Shown in pieces: positions 42,832 through 52,632 of a stretch of DNA of 64,000 nucleotides (positions are counted from its first letter, which is position 1; each line of letters starts with the position of its first letter). Source of the stretch: Mycoplasma sp. CAG:877 (GTDB taxonomy: Bacteria > Bacillota_I > Bacilli_A > RF39 > UBA660); NCBI GenBank assembly GCA_000433455.1, contig HF992499.1:80866-144865 (forward strand), written 5' to 3'. The notes below the pieces were generated by a model. The model ran no database searches. It was not told the origin of the DNA and worked only from the letters and a program-made list of their open reading frames with translations. The position numbers and the translations under genes are program-made.

Positions 42832-44106
42832 ATGTTTGTAGATGAAGTCGAAATAAGAGTAGAAGCTGGTAATGGTGGAGATGGCTGTACCGCTTTTCGT
42901 CGTGAAAAATTTGTTGAAATGGGAGGACCATTTGGAGGTAATGGAGGTCATGGTGCTGATATAATCTTTAAAGTTGATCAAGGACTACATACTTTACTAG
43001 ACCTACGTTATCAAAAAATATTAAAAGGTAAAAAAGGTGAAAATGGTCGTGGTAAAAACCAAAATGGTAAAGGTGCAGAACCATTAATAGTAAAAGTACC
43101 TCAAGGAACAGTAGTAACAGATTTAGAAACTGGCTTAATTATTGCTGATCTATCAAAAAAGGACCAAGAAGAAATAATTGCTAAAGGTGGTCGTGGAGGT
43201 AGAGGAAATACTGCTTTTAAAACTCAAACCAATACAGCTCCTGACTATTCTGAAAATGGTGAAGAAGGAGAAAGAAAAAATTTAAAAGTAGAAGTAAAAT
43301 TACTTGCTGATGTTGGACTAGTAGGACTACCTAGTGTAGGCAAAAGTACAATTATTTCTGTAATATCAAAATCAAAACCTAAAATAGCAGCTTATCACTT
43401 TACTACTTTATCTCCAAACCTAGGAGTAACCAAAGCGACAGATGGACGTAGTTTTGTTGTAGCTGACTTACCAGGTTTAATAGAAGGAGCATCCAAAGGA
43501 GAAGGACTAGGAGATAAATTTCTACGTCATATTGAGCGTACTAAAGTAATAGCTCATGTTATTGATATGTCAGGTAGTGAGATGCGTGATCCTTATGAAG
43601 ATTACCTATTAATAAATAAAGAACTAGAGGAGTTCAACCCAAAATTATTATCAAAGCCTCAAATAATTATCGCTAATAAAATGGACTTACCAAATGCTAA
43701 AGAAAACTTAGAAGAGTTCAAGAAAAAAGTAAAAGATGAAATATTTGAAATAAGTGCCGCAACTAATTCTGGTCTTCAAAAGGTAGTAGATAGACTAGCT
43801 GATTTACTAGACTCTATTCCAAATAATCCATTATATGAAGATAATCAAATAGAAAGTCATATCTTATACAAGTTTAAAAAAGAAGAACCATATACTATAA
43901 CAAGAGATTCAGATGGTACTTGGGTAATATCTGGTAAAGAAATAGAACGTATCTTTAAGATGACTAAGTTTAATAGTGAAGAAGCAATTTATCGCTTTGC
44001 CAAAAAACTACGTCGTCTAGGAATAGATGCTAAACTAGAAAGCCTAGGAGCAGAAGTAGGCGATCAAGTACGTATTCTAGATTTCTACTTTGATTATAAA
44101 GATTAA
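42832..44106 (+). CDS. obg: GTPase Obg/CgtA, 50S assembly and stress factor
   Basis: The 424 residues contain the glycine-rich Obg fold at the start (EAGNGGDGCTAFRREKF, GGNGGHGADI), the G domain (GLPSVGKST, DLPGLIEGA, NKMD) and the C-terminal OCT domain. It acts in large-subunit assembly and the stringent response. ATG 42832, behind GGGAGG, is chosen; the frame open from 42793 has no ribosome site. It lies after rpmA, as in most Firmicutes. Confidence 0.95.
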   Translation: MFVDEVEIRVEAGNGGDGCTAFRREKFVEMGGPFGGNGGHGADIIFKVDQGLHTLLDLRYQKILKGKKGENGRGKNQNGKGAEPLIVKVPQGTVVTDLETGLIIADLSKKDQEEIIAKGGRGGRGNTAFKTQTNTAPDYSENGEEGERKNLKVEVKLLADVGLVGLPSVGKSTIISVISKSKPKIAAYHFTTLSPNLGVTKATDGRSFVVADLPGLIEGASKGEGLGDKFLRHIERTKVIAHVIDMSGSEMRDPYEDYLLINKELEEFNPKLLSKPQIIIANKMDLPNAKENLEEFKKKVKDEIFEISAATNSGLQKVVDRLADLLDSIPNNPLYEDNQIESHILYKFKKEEPYTITRDSDGTWVISGKEIERIFKMTKFNSEEAIYRFAKKLRRLGIDAKLESLGAEVGDQVRILDFYFDYKD

Positions 44107-44121
44107 TAAGTGGAGGATAAT

Positions 44122-44799
44122 ATGTTGACGATAAGTACTTTTAATATTCAAAATAAAGAAAGTAAAACTAAAGCAATAGATATATTAAAATATATAGAAG
44201 AAAATAAAATAGATATAATTAACTTACAAGAACTATATCCAAGTTGTGAAAAAGAACTTCGTAAAAGTCTAAAAGACTACAAAATAACTGGAAAGTATCG
44301 TTACTTATATTTTCCTAAAATAAATGAGTCAAATCCAATCATAACAAATAAAGATATTATCTATACAAAAACTTATCGTCTTCCTCATCTTCCATCGCTA
44401 TTAAATAGAATTATTACAAAAACCGTAATAAGTATTGATAACAAACAAATAACCATCTTAAATACTCATCTAGATTACAAATATCAACTAGCTAAGAAAA
44501 GACAATTACAAGTAATTTTAAAACTATTAAAAAAAGAGACTAATCCTGTTATCTTAACAGGTGATTTTAATCTAAAAAACAATAAAGAACTATTCAATAA
44601 TTTTGTAAAAGACTTAGAACAGTTAAATATTCATCATGTAGAAATAGAAGAAAAAACACTAAAAACCTCTAAATATAAAAGGGCAATTGATCACATATTT
44701 TTATCAAATGATTTTAAACTAATAGATAAAAAAGTAATTAAAACCATAGAAACTAGTGATCATTATCCTATACTTATAAAAGTAATATTGAATAAATAG
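44122..44799 (+). CDS. Endonuclease/exonuclease/phosphatase (EEP) fold hydrolase
   Basis: The 225 residues show the complete EEP motif set: STFNIQN, INLQELYP (metal-binding Glu), LNTHLDYK, LTGDFNLK, RAIDHIFLS and TSDHYPI. Members cleave phosphodiesters in DNA, RNA, lipids or metabolites; the substrate here is unknown. No signal peptide, so cytoplasmic. ATG 44122 is chosen because GGAGGAT ends eight bases before it; the GTG 44110 start would lie upstream of that site. Confidence 0.85.
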   Translation: MLTISTFNIQNKESKTKAIDILKYIEENKIDIINLQELYPSCEKELRKSLKDYKITGKYRYLYFPKINESNPIITNKDIIYTKTYRLPHLPSLLNRIITKTVISIDNKQITILNTHLDYKYQLAKKRQLQVILKLLKKETNPVILTGDFNLKNNKELFNNFVKDLEQLNIHHVEIEEKTLKTSKYKRAIDHIFLSNDFKLIDKKVIKTIETSDHYPILIKVILNK

Positions 44800-44822
44800 T
44801 TACACCGAAAGGAAAATGACAA

Positions 44823-45524
44823 GTGCTAAAGAAAGACATAACAAAACAAAAACTAAAAGCAATGCTTGAAAATTATCTTCATGAGCATCAAGAGTACTAT
44901 ACAGATGCTGAAAAAAAATATATCATGGAGAATTTTTCATCTGGACTTTTTACAGACTTTTCTGATGCACTATTACGTCAAATATATAGTGAACTATCTT
45001 TAATAGATGATGAACATAATATCTATTTAGGTTTTACTAACTTAATAGAAAGAGAATTCGGTCTAGATAAACATATTTTAGAAGTAGGTGGTGGAAAAAT
45101 TCCTTGTCTTGGTAAAAACATAGTTCTAAGACAAAAAAGTGGAACCATTACCGTTTATGATCCAGATCTAATAACTACAACATCACCTTATAAAAACTTA
45201 AACCTAAAGAAAAAAAACTTTACTACGCAATTAATAATTCCAAAACCAGATCTAATAATTGGTTTTACTCCAACAACCGCAACAGATCAAATTTTAGAAT
45301 ATGCTTTCGCAACCAATACTGATTTTATGATAGCTTTATCGGATATATTTGATGAGGTTGACTTTTATCAAGAAGAAGACGACATCTGGACTCATTGGCA
45401 AAAGGAAAAAATCTATGAAGCAAGGAAATTGGTTGCTAAAAACAATATGGGTAAATTAATGATTGAAACACTAGAAAAGTATGACAACCCATATCCAATT
45501 ATATATAACAAGCGCAAACGTTGA
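44823..45524 (+). CDS. Unknown protein with a Rossmann/methyltransferase-like core
   Basis: The 233 residues have a helical N-terminus of about 85 residues. ILEVGGGKIPCLGKNIVLRQ and TITVYDPDL follow, which look like a nucleotide or SAM-binding loop and the next strand. Later LIIGFTPTTATDQILEYAF and ALSDIFDEVDF may continue the fold. I cannot name the family or reaction. Translation starts at GTG 44823, behind AAAGGA; the gene ends with TGA. The weak link to the upstream EEP gene is only position (23 bases). Confidence 0.6.
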   Translation: MLKKDITKQKLKAMLENYLHEHQEYYTDAEKKYIMENFSSGLFTDFSDALLRQIYSELSLIDDEHNIYLGFTNLIEREFGLDKHILEVGGGKIPCLGKNIVLRQKSGTITVYDPDLITTTSPYKNLNLKKKNFTTQLIIPKPDLIIGFTPTTATDQILEYAFATNTDFMIALSDIFDEVDFYQEEDDIWTHWQKEKIYEARKLVAKNNMGKLMIETLEKYDNPYPIIYNKRKR

Positions 45525-45555
45525 CTATTATTGACATTTGTAAAGTAAAAAGTAA

Positions 45556-45583
45556 TTGCTTAGGTCGCATTTTATGATATAAT
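45556..45583 (+). promoter_or_regulatory. Sigma-A promoter of the Hpt-receiver gene
   Basis: TTGCTT (45556-45561), 16-base spacer ending in TGA, TATAAT (45578-45583). Confidence 0.65.
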
Positions 45584-45620
45584 CAAGTTAGATTAAAATT
45601 GCGAAAGTGAGAATGTAAAT

Positions 45621-46478
45621 ATGTACGACGAGAATTATTTAATTCAAAATGGTGTAGACGTAACAAAAAGTCTAGAACTATTTGGTGATATCAATACTTA
45701 TAATGAAATTGTTGGAGAATTTTTAGTAAGTGCTAAAGAAAAGCAAGCTAAACTTCAACAATATAAAGATGAAAAGGATATGGCTAATTATACAATTTAT
45801 ATCCATTCCTTAAAAAGTGATGCTAAATACTTTGGTTTCACAAAACTAGCAACAATGGCTGAAGAACAAGAACAAAAAAGTAGAGAAGGAGATGTCTTCT
45901 TCATATATGAAAATTTCCAACCTCTAATTGATGAAATACAAAGAATGATGTTGGTTGTTAAAAAGTACTTATATCCTGAAACAGAAACTCAAGTGCCTCA
46001 AGTACCACAACCAGCAGCTCAACAAGTTGTAGTACCAACTCCACAAGCAGTAGCATCTTCACCAGAAGAAGATTTACCAGAGCCATATACTCAAAAAACA
46101 ATTTTAGTAGCTGATGACTCTAATATTATTCGTAATTTCGTAAAGAGAATCTTTAGTGAAAAATATAATGTAGGCGTAGCTCAAGATGGAGCAGAAGCCT
46201 TAAAAATAATTAAATCTAATCAAAACAACGAAGAAATAGTTGCTGTTTTATTAGATTTAAACATGCCAAGAGTAGACGGATTTGCTGTTCTAGACTTTAT
46301 GAATGATAATCAATTATTTGGTAAAATGCCAGTATCAATCATTTCTGGAGACTCTTCAAAAGATACAATTGCTAAAGCTTTTGGTTATCAAATTGTTGAT
46401 ATGCTAGCTAAACCATTTACTGAAATGGATATCAAACACGTCGTAGAAAAAACAATTTACTTTAAAAATATCGATTAA
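45621..46478 (+). CDS. Phosphorelay protein: Hpt domain fused to a response-regulator receiver
   Basis: Residues 1-115 form an Hpt helical bundle with YIHSLKSDAKYFGF, phospho-acceptor His62. A Pro/Gln/Ala-rich linker (about 122-155) joins it to a receiver domain with VADDSN, LLDLNMPRVDG (phospho-acceptor Asp212), ISGDSS and AKPFTEMD. There is no output domain. It would pass phosphate between a hybrid kinase and other parts. The hybrid histidine kinase at 62315 is a possible partner. It is a single-gene unit with its own promoter. Confidence 0.88.
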   Translation: MYDENYLIQNGVDVTKSLELFGDINTYNEIVGEFLVSAKEKQAKLQQYKDEKDMANYTIYIHSLKSDAKYFGFTKLATMAEEQEQKSREGDVFFIYENFQPLIDEIQRMMLVVKKYLYPETETQVPQVPQPAAQQVVVPTPQAVASSPEEDLPEPYTQKTILVADDSNIIRNFVKRIFSEKYNVGVAQDGAEALKIIKSNQNNEEIVAVLLDLNMPRVDGFAVLDFMNDNQLFGKMPVSIISGDSSKDTIAKAFGYQIVDMLAKPFTEMDIKHVVEKTIYFKNID

Positions 46479-46508
46479 AAAAGAGTAATTATAAATTACT
46501 CTTTTTCT
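46478..46508. terminator. Bidirectional terminator between convergent genes
   Basis: A 13-bp A/T-rich stem AAAAAGAGTAATT/AATTACTCTTTTT (46478-46490 with 46494-46506) has T runs on both strands. Confidence 0.85.
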
Positions 46509-46822
46509 TTTACTGTAAATTCATCTCCGACTTTAAAATTATCACTAACACCAACAGGAGTTAAATATATATATAAAACTTTTCTTCTAGGAAGAAGTAT
46601 CTTGTCAGCTTTAAAATTCTTATATATATAAATAATTTTATTATCTTTATCAGTCTCTATAATATCAACGTTTTGACAAAACCAATAAGTAGTTAAACCT
46701 TTTCTCCTCATCATATAAATATCTTCAATTGGTTCTAAATAAAATTTCAAACTCTTAAGTTTTAACCAGAAAGTATTTAAATAAATAACATCATATTTTT
46801 TCTTTTCAATCTTAATATACAT
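46496..46822 (-). CDS. Small DUF192-like protein
   Basis: The 108 residues have no signal or membrane helix. The pattern YWFCQNVDIIETDKDNKIIY, then LPRRKVLYIYL and a late VGDEF resembles the DUF192 fold by eye, with the usual W-M-x-N replaced by YWFCQN. The function of the family is unknown. Start ATG is at 46822-46820, behind CAGGTGATT. It is divergent from yebC, and its stop codon lies in the shared terminator stem. Confidence 0.55.
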   Translation of the reverse strand: MYIKIEKKKYDVIYLNTFWLKLKSLKFYLEPIEDIYMMRRKGLTTYWFCQNVDIIETDKDNKIIYIYKNFKADKILLPRRKVLYIYLTPVGVSDNFKVGDEFTVKEKE

Positions 46823-46944
46823 AAAATCACCTGTTCCTACTAAAATTATAACATAATACGTAAAAGTTATTAAATAATAATATAAAATCTTTTCCTATTA
46901 TTAAAAATGTGATATTATAAAAAAGGAAATGAGGAGGTATAAGT

Positions 46945-47667
46945 ATGAGTGGACATTCAAAATGGGCAACAATTCATCGTAAAAAAGGATTATTAGATGC
47001 TGCTAGAGGAAAAGTTTTTCAAAAACTAGCTAAAGAAATCATGGTAGCAGCAAAGTCAGGTAGTCCTGATCCGAACCAAAACTCATCATTAAGATTGGCT
47101 GTTGATAAAGCTAAAGCTCAAAACATGCCAAAAGAAAATATTCAAAAAGCAATTGAAAAGGCAACTGGTGGAACAGATGGAGCAAACTACGAAAGTGTTC
47201 GTTATGAAGGATATGGACATGGTGGTGTAGCCTTCATGGTAGACTGCTTAACAGATAATCGTAATAGAACTGCATCTCAAGTACGTAGTACTTTCACAAA
47301 AGCTGGTGGAAATCTTGGAACAGATGGTTCTGTAAGTTATATGTTTGAACGTCGTGGTTCAATTGTAATACCAGCAGATTATGATGAGGATACAATGATG
47401 ATGACAGCATTAGACGCCGGAGCTCTAGACTTTGAAAAAATAGAAAATACCTATGTTATTACTACTGATACAGCTAATTTTACTCCTGTAAAAGAAGCTT
47501 TAGAAAATGCAGATGTTAAGGAATTCTTAGAATGTGAATTAACATACATTCCAAATATGGAAGTAGAATTAGATGAAGAAGGACAAGAAAAAGTCATGAA
47601 ATTAGTAGATACACTAGAGGACTTAGATGATGTTCAAGATGTTTATTACAATCTAAAAGGAGAATAA
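46945..47667 (+). CDS. yebC: YebC/PmpR-family translation/transcription factor
   Basis: The 240 residues match the family from the start: MSGHSKWATIHRKKGLLDAA RGKVFQKL; then PKENIQKAIEKATGG and GSVSYMFERRG in the middle. YebC proteins have been reported as regulators and, in some bacteria, as factors that help ribosomes through hard sequences. Strong ribosome site GAGGAGG. It stands before ruvA, a common bacterial order. Confidence 0.96.
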   Translation: MSGHSKWATIHRKKGLLDAARGKVFQKLAKEIMVAAKSGSPDPNQNSSLRLAVDKAKAQNMPKENIQKAIEKATGGTDGANYESVRYEGYGHGGVAFMVDCLTDNRNRTASQVRSTFTKAGGNLGTDGSVSYMFERRGSIVIPADYDEDTMMMTALDAGALDFEKIENTYVITTDTANFTPVKEALENADVKEFLECELTYIPNMEVELDEEGQEKVMKLVDTLEDLDDVQDVYYNLKGE

Positions 47668-47686
47668 TAAATAAAGAAATAATAAG

Positions 47687-47742
47687 AAAGGGCACACCTT
47701 AAGTGAACTTGTATTAGTTCATAATTGCTCTTTTTTCTTTTC
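47687..47742 (+). terminator. Branched terminator between yebC and ruvA
   Basis: An outer stem AAGGGCA/TGCTCTT encloses an inner stem GTGAAC/GTTCAT (about 47712-47732), and T runs follow. Confidence 0.65.
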
Positions 47743-47753
47743 TAAAAATGTTA

Positions 47754-47759
47754 TATAAT
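47754..47759 (+). promoter_or_regulatory. -10 element of the ruvAB-queA operon
   Basis: TATAAT, 17 bases before ATG 47777; no clear -35 element. Confidence 0.45.
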
Positions 47760-47776
47760 AAGTAAGGAGTGATTTT

Positions 47777-48340
47777 ATGTATGACTATATAATAGGAACA
47801 GTTACAAGTTTAAAAAATAATGCTATCGTTTTAGATAATAATGGTATAGGATATTTAATTTATGTTTCTAATCCTTATGCCTTTGAAGAACAAAAAGAAT
47901 ATAAAGTTTATGTCTATCAACAAATAAAAGAAGATGAAAATAGTTTGTTCGGTTTTAAAAATCAAGCTGAAAAAGAACTATTCTTAAAACTAATTAGTGT
48001 TAAAGGACTAGGTTGTAAAATGGCTATGCCAATCTTAGCAGTTGGTAATGTAGAAGGTATAATGGATGCTATTGAAAGAGAAAATATCCTATACTTAAAG
48101 AAGTTCCCAAAAATCGGTGAAAAACTAGCTAGACAAATGATTCTAGATTTAAAAGGCAAATTAGCTTTTATTGGTGTAGGTATATCAGATGATGAATTAA
48201 CAACTAGTGAAGAATTAAAAGAAGTATTACTAGGTTTAGGATACAAAGACAAAGAAATAAAAGGCATTCTTACTAAAGTAAATAAAGATTTACCAATTGA
48301 AGAACAAGTAAAAGAGGCTTTAAGATTACTCTTAAGATAA
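47777..48340 (+). CDS. ruvA: Holliday junction branch migration protein RuvA
   Basis: The 187 residues have the N-terminal OB domain ([20 protein letters not shown]), helix-hairpin-helix segments ([16 protein letters not shown] and [19 protein letters not shown]) and a C-terminal RuvB-binding helical domain. RuvA binds four-way junctions and loads RuvB. Ribosome site AAGGAGTGATT. ruvB begins ten bases after the stop. Confidence 0.95.
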   Translation: MYDYIIGTVTSLKNNAIVLDNNGIGYLIYVSNPYAFEEQKEYKVYVYQQIKEDENSLFGFKNQAEKELFLKLISVKGLGCKMAMPILAVGNVEGIMDAIERENILYLKKFPKIGEKLARQMILDLKGKLAFIGVGISDDELTTSEELKEVLLGLGYKDKEIKGILTKVNKDLPIEEQVKEALRLLLR

Positions 48341-48350
48341 GGAGAATTCT

Positions 48351-49352
48351 ATGAAAACTGAAAATGTTATAAAAAACTATTCGCTAGAAGATGATCAAGT
48401 AATTGATAATACAATTAGACCTGAAACAATAAGTGAATATATTGGTCAAAGTGAAGTAAAAGAAAATATTAAAATATTCGTTGAAGCTGCTAAAATTCGT
48501 AACGAAGCTCTAGATCATGTTTTACTATATGGTCCTCCAGGACTAGGTAAAACAACCCTAGCTTTTATAATTGCTCATGAACTAGGTACTCATATAAAAA
48601 CAGCATCTGGTCCAAGTATTGAAAAAACTGGTGACTTAGCCGCAATTCTTTCTTCACTAGAACCAGGAGACGTTTTATTTATTGATGAAATTCATCGTAT
48701 GCCAAGATACATAGAAGAAGTCCTATATCCAGCTATGGAAGACTTCTCACTAGATATTATCGTAGGAAGTGAAGGAAATACCAGAAACATCAAAATAGAT
48801 TTGCCACCATTTACTCTTGTAGGAGCAACAACTAGAGCTGGAGACCTATCAGCACCTCTAAGAGATCGTTTTGGTATAATCTCAAAACTTCAATTTTATA
48901 CAACTGAAGAACTATGTGAAATAGTAAAAAGAACTTCTCGTGTTCTAAATATGGAAATAGAAGAGGATGCTGCTTATGAATTAGCAAGACGTAGTAGAGG
49001 AACCCCAAGAATTGCTAATAGATTATTTAAAAGAGTAAGAGACTTTGCCCTTGTTAAAGGAAATGGTAAAATTGATCTTGATATTACCAAAGAAGCTCTA
49101 ACTAGACTTCATATCGATGAGTTAGGCTTAGATAAAACAGACCACGATTTACTTCTAGCAATCATTAATAAATTTAATGGTGGCCCAGTAGGAATAGAGG
49201 CCCTAAGTAGTTCAATTGGTGAAGAAGTAACAACGATAGAAGACGTTTATGAACCATACTTATTACAAACTGGTCTACTAAAAAGAACAACAAGAGGTAG
49301 AATGGTAACAGATAAAGCCTATGAAGCCTTAGGAATAGAAAAGAAAAACTAA
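48351..49352 (+). CDS. ruvB: Holliday junction branch migration helicase RuvB
   Basis: The 333 residues include [11 protein letters not shown], Walker [12 protein letters not shown], Walker B FIDEIHRM, sensor [18 protein letters not shown] and the C-terminal winged helix ([11 protein letters not shown]). It is the AAA+ motor of branch migration. Ribosome site AAGGAGAA. queA follows after twelve bases. Confidence 0.97.
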   Translation: MKTENVIKNYSLEDDQVIDNTIRPETISEYIGQSEVKENIKIFVEAAKIRNEALDHVLLYGPPGLGKTTLAFIIAHELGTHIKTASGPSIEKTGDLAAILSSLEPGDVLFIDEIHRMPRYIEEVLYPAMEDFSLDIIVGSEGNTRNIKIDLPPFTLVGATTRAGDLSAPLRDRFGIISKLQFYTTEELCEIVKRTSRVLNMEIEEDAAYELARRSRGTPRIANRLFKRVRDFALVKGNGKIDLDITKEALTRLHIDELGLDKTDHDLLLAIINKFNGGPVGIEALSSSIGEEVTTIEDVYEPYLLQTGLLKRTTRGRMVTDKAYEALGIEKKN

Positions 49353-49364
49353 CAGGAGGATACT

Positions 49365-50390
49365 ATGAAAGTAGAAGATTTTGATTATTATTTACCTGAA
49401 AAATTAATAGCTCAAACCCCATTAGAAAAAAGAGATACTTCTAGACTAATGGTTTTAGATAAAACAACAGGAAAAATAGAACATAAACATTTTTATAATA
49501 TTGTAGATTACTTAGAAGAAGGAGATACCTTAGTCTTAAATGATACTAAAGTTCTACCAGCTAGATTAATCGGAGAAAAAGAAGAAACTAAAGCTGTAAT
49601 AGAAATACTATTATTAAAAAACATTTCTGGTGATGACTGGGAATGTTTAGTAAAACCAGCTAGACGTATAAAAGTAGGAACAATAGTAACATTTGGATCA
49701 GGTGAACTAAAGGCAAAATGTATAAAAGAAGAACCAGAAGGAATTAGACATTTTACTTTAATTTATGATGGTATCTTAATGGAAATATTAGAACATCTAG
49801 GTACTATGCCACTACCACCATATATTCATGAAAAACTAAAAGATCAATCAAGATATCAAACAGTATATGCTAAAGAAATAGGTAGTGCCGCTGCTCCAAC
49901 TGCTGGTCTTCATTTTACAAAAGAACTATTAGAACAATTAACGAAAAAAGGTGTAAATATTGCCTACATTACTCTTCATGTTGGACTAGGTACTTTTAGA
50001 CCAGTAAGTGTTGACAAAGTAGAAGAGCATGAAATGCATTCTGAATACTATCAAATGACTAAAGAAACAGCAGAACTTTTAAAAAAGACAAAAGAAAACA
50101 ATAAAAGAATTATTGCTGTTGGTACAACAAGTACTAGAACCCTAGAAACAATCATGACAAAATATAATGAATTTACAGAATGTTCTGGTTGGACTAATAT
50201 CTTTATTTATCCAGGTTACAAATTTAAGGCAATCGATGCTCTAATTACTAACTTTCATCTACCTAAATCAACCTTAGTAATGTTAGTATCAGCTTTAGCC
50301 GGTAGAGAAAATATTTTAAATGCTTATAAGACAGCAGTTCAAGAAGAATACCGCTTTTTCTCCTTTGGCGATGCCATGCTAATTAAATAA
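49365..50390 (+). CDS. queA: S-adenosylmethionine:tRNA ribosyltransferase-isomerase
   Basis: QueA makes epoxyqueuosine in tRNA wobble position 34 from the preQ1-modified base and SAM. The 341 residues include [53 protein letters not shown] and [19 protein letters not shown]. It ends the ruvAB-queA operon. tgt, the enzyme one step earlier, lies 650 bases downstream. Confidence 0.97.
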   Translation: MKVEDFDYYLPEKLIAQTPLEKRDTSRLMVLDKTTGKIEHKHFYNIVDYLEEGDTLVLNDTKVLPARLIGEKEETKAVIEILLLKNISGDDWECLVKPARRIKVGTIVTFGSGELKAKCIKEEPEGIRHFTLIYDGILMEILEHLGTMPLPPYIHEKLKDQSRYQTVYAKEIGSAAAPTAGLHFTKELLEQLTKKGVNIAYITLHVGLGTFRPVSVDKVEEHEMHSEYYQMTKETAELLKKTKENNKRIIAVGTTSTRTLETIMTKYNEFTECSGWTNIFIYPGYKFKAIDALITNFHLPKSTLVMLVSALAGRENILNAYKTAVQEEYRFFSFGDAMLIK

Positions 50391-50393
50391 ACC

Positions 50394-50422
50394 TTGTAAA
50401 AAAACCAAAAAAATGGTATAAT
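50394..50422 (+). promoter_or_regulatory. Sigma-A promoter of the GreA-like gene
   Basis: TTGTAA (50394-50399), 17-base spacer ending in TGG, TATAAT (50417-50422). Confidence 0.8.
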
Positions 50423-50457
50423 ATGGGCACTTAGCGGAAGAAAGAGGAGGAAATGTA

Positions 50458-50970
50458 ATGAAGTTAATTCCAGAACAAGTAGAAGGCATCAAAAAACAAA
50501 TAGCAGAAAAAATAAACGTAGTAAGTGATGTTGATTATTTAGAAGAATCAAGAGAAGATTTTAGAAAGAACATAATTGAGTGTGGCGTAAGAGATGAAGT
50601 TTCTGAAAGACATATGTTTAAAGCTCATGCTGATATTGCTAGATTAAGAGTTGCCCTAGAGGATGCTGAAATAGTAGATGAACCAACTGGTTGTGTTATT
50701 GAAATTGGTAGTAACTTTACAGTTGAATTTTCAACTGGAGCAAAAAGAACTTTTACCTTAGTAGAAACAACAGAAGGACTAGAAAAAACATCTGATTATA
50801 CAACTAAAGCTAGTCCATTTGGTCAAGCTGTTATTGGAAAAACTGAAGGAGATGTATTCTCATATACAATTTCAACATCACCATTTAATAAACGTCAAAT
50901 TACTGGTTGTGTTGAAAAAATTAATACAAAAGAAAACACTAATAGCAAACAAAAAACTATTACAAAATAA
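50458..50970 (+). CDS. GreA/GreB-family transcription factor, divergent
   Basis: The 170 residues have a helical N-terminal half followed by the FKBP-like Gre C-terminal domain: EIGSNFTVEFSTG, RTFTLVETTEG and SPFGQAVIGKTEGDVFSY. Gre factors insert a coiled coil into the RNA polymerase channel to rescue backtracked complexes. The tip here reads GVRDEVSERHMF, unlike the usual GDLSENAEY, so cleavage activity is uncertain. A 20-residue Lys/Thr/Asn tail is extra. Strong GAGGAGG ribosome site. Confidence 0.82.
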   Translation: MKLIPEQVEGIKKQIAEKINVVSDVDYLEESREDFRKNIIECGVRDEVSERHMFKAHADIARLRVALEDAEIVDEPTGCVIEIGSNFTVEFSTGAKRTFTLVETTEGLEKTSDYTTKASPFGQAVIGKTEGDVFSYTISTSPFNKRQITGCVEKINTKENTNSKQKTITK

Positions 50971-52167
<1,197 letters not shown>

Positions 52168-52172
52168 AAAGC

Positions 52173-52203
52173 AAAAACTACAAGAAATAATCTTGTAGTT
52201 TTT
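52173..52203. terminator. Bidirectional terminator after tgt
   Basis: A perfect 13-bp stem (52173-52185 with 52191-52203), loop 5, with A/T-rich arms that give T runs on both strands. It is shared with the convergent YqfQ-like gene. Confidence 0.88.
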
Positions 52204-52498
52204 ATATGTAAAAGATTGGCCTATTAGAATTATTCTGCATAGTACTTATACTATTACTTTCTTCTCTAACAGTACTCGTCTCATTAACAGTTACCGGTTT
52301 GTTTATTTCATCTGCTATTTTAAATATAGTTTTTGCATTTTGAAACATTGGTTTAACTTGATAAACAATAGGTATGGCCTGATTAATAACACCAAGTGTT
52401 TTTTGTGTACCGTCTAAAAATGAAGTAAAACTAAAGCCTTTAGCAAGATTACTAAATCTACTAAATAAGCCAACTTTAGGATAAGGATAGTTGTACAT
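52202..52498 (-). CDS. YqfQ/VrrA-like small protein
   Basis: The 98 residues have no signal. The stretch GFSFTSFLDGTQKTLGVINQ and then AIPIVYQVKPMFQNAKTIF matches the core of the Firmicutes YqfQ (VrrA) family, in which the flanks are low-complexity repeats. In Bacillus it is linked with sporulating organisms, and the role is unknown. Start ATG 52498-52496, behind GAGGTGG, is used; the longer frame from 52516 is less likely. Confidence 0.65.
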   Translation of the reverse strand: MYNYPYPKVGLFSRFSNLAKGFSFTSFLDGTQKTLGVINQAIPIVYQVKPMFQNAKTIFKIADEINKPVTVNETSTVREESNSISTMQNNSNRPIFYI

Positions 52499-52632
52499 AG
52501 TCCACCTCTTCATCAATAATATATGTCAAAAGAAATAAAAAGTTAAATAATTTATTTTCAAAAATAAAATACTATGCTACAATAATCTATAGAATAAGAT
52601 AGAGTAAAAAGAAAGGTAACTGGTGATATTAA

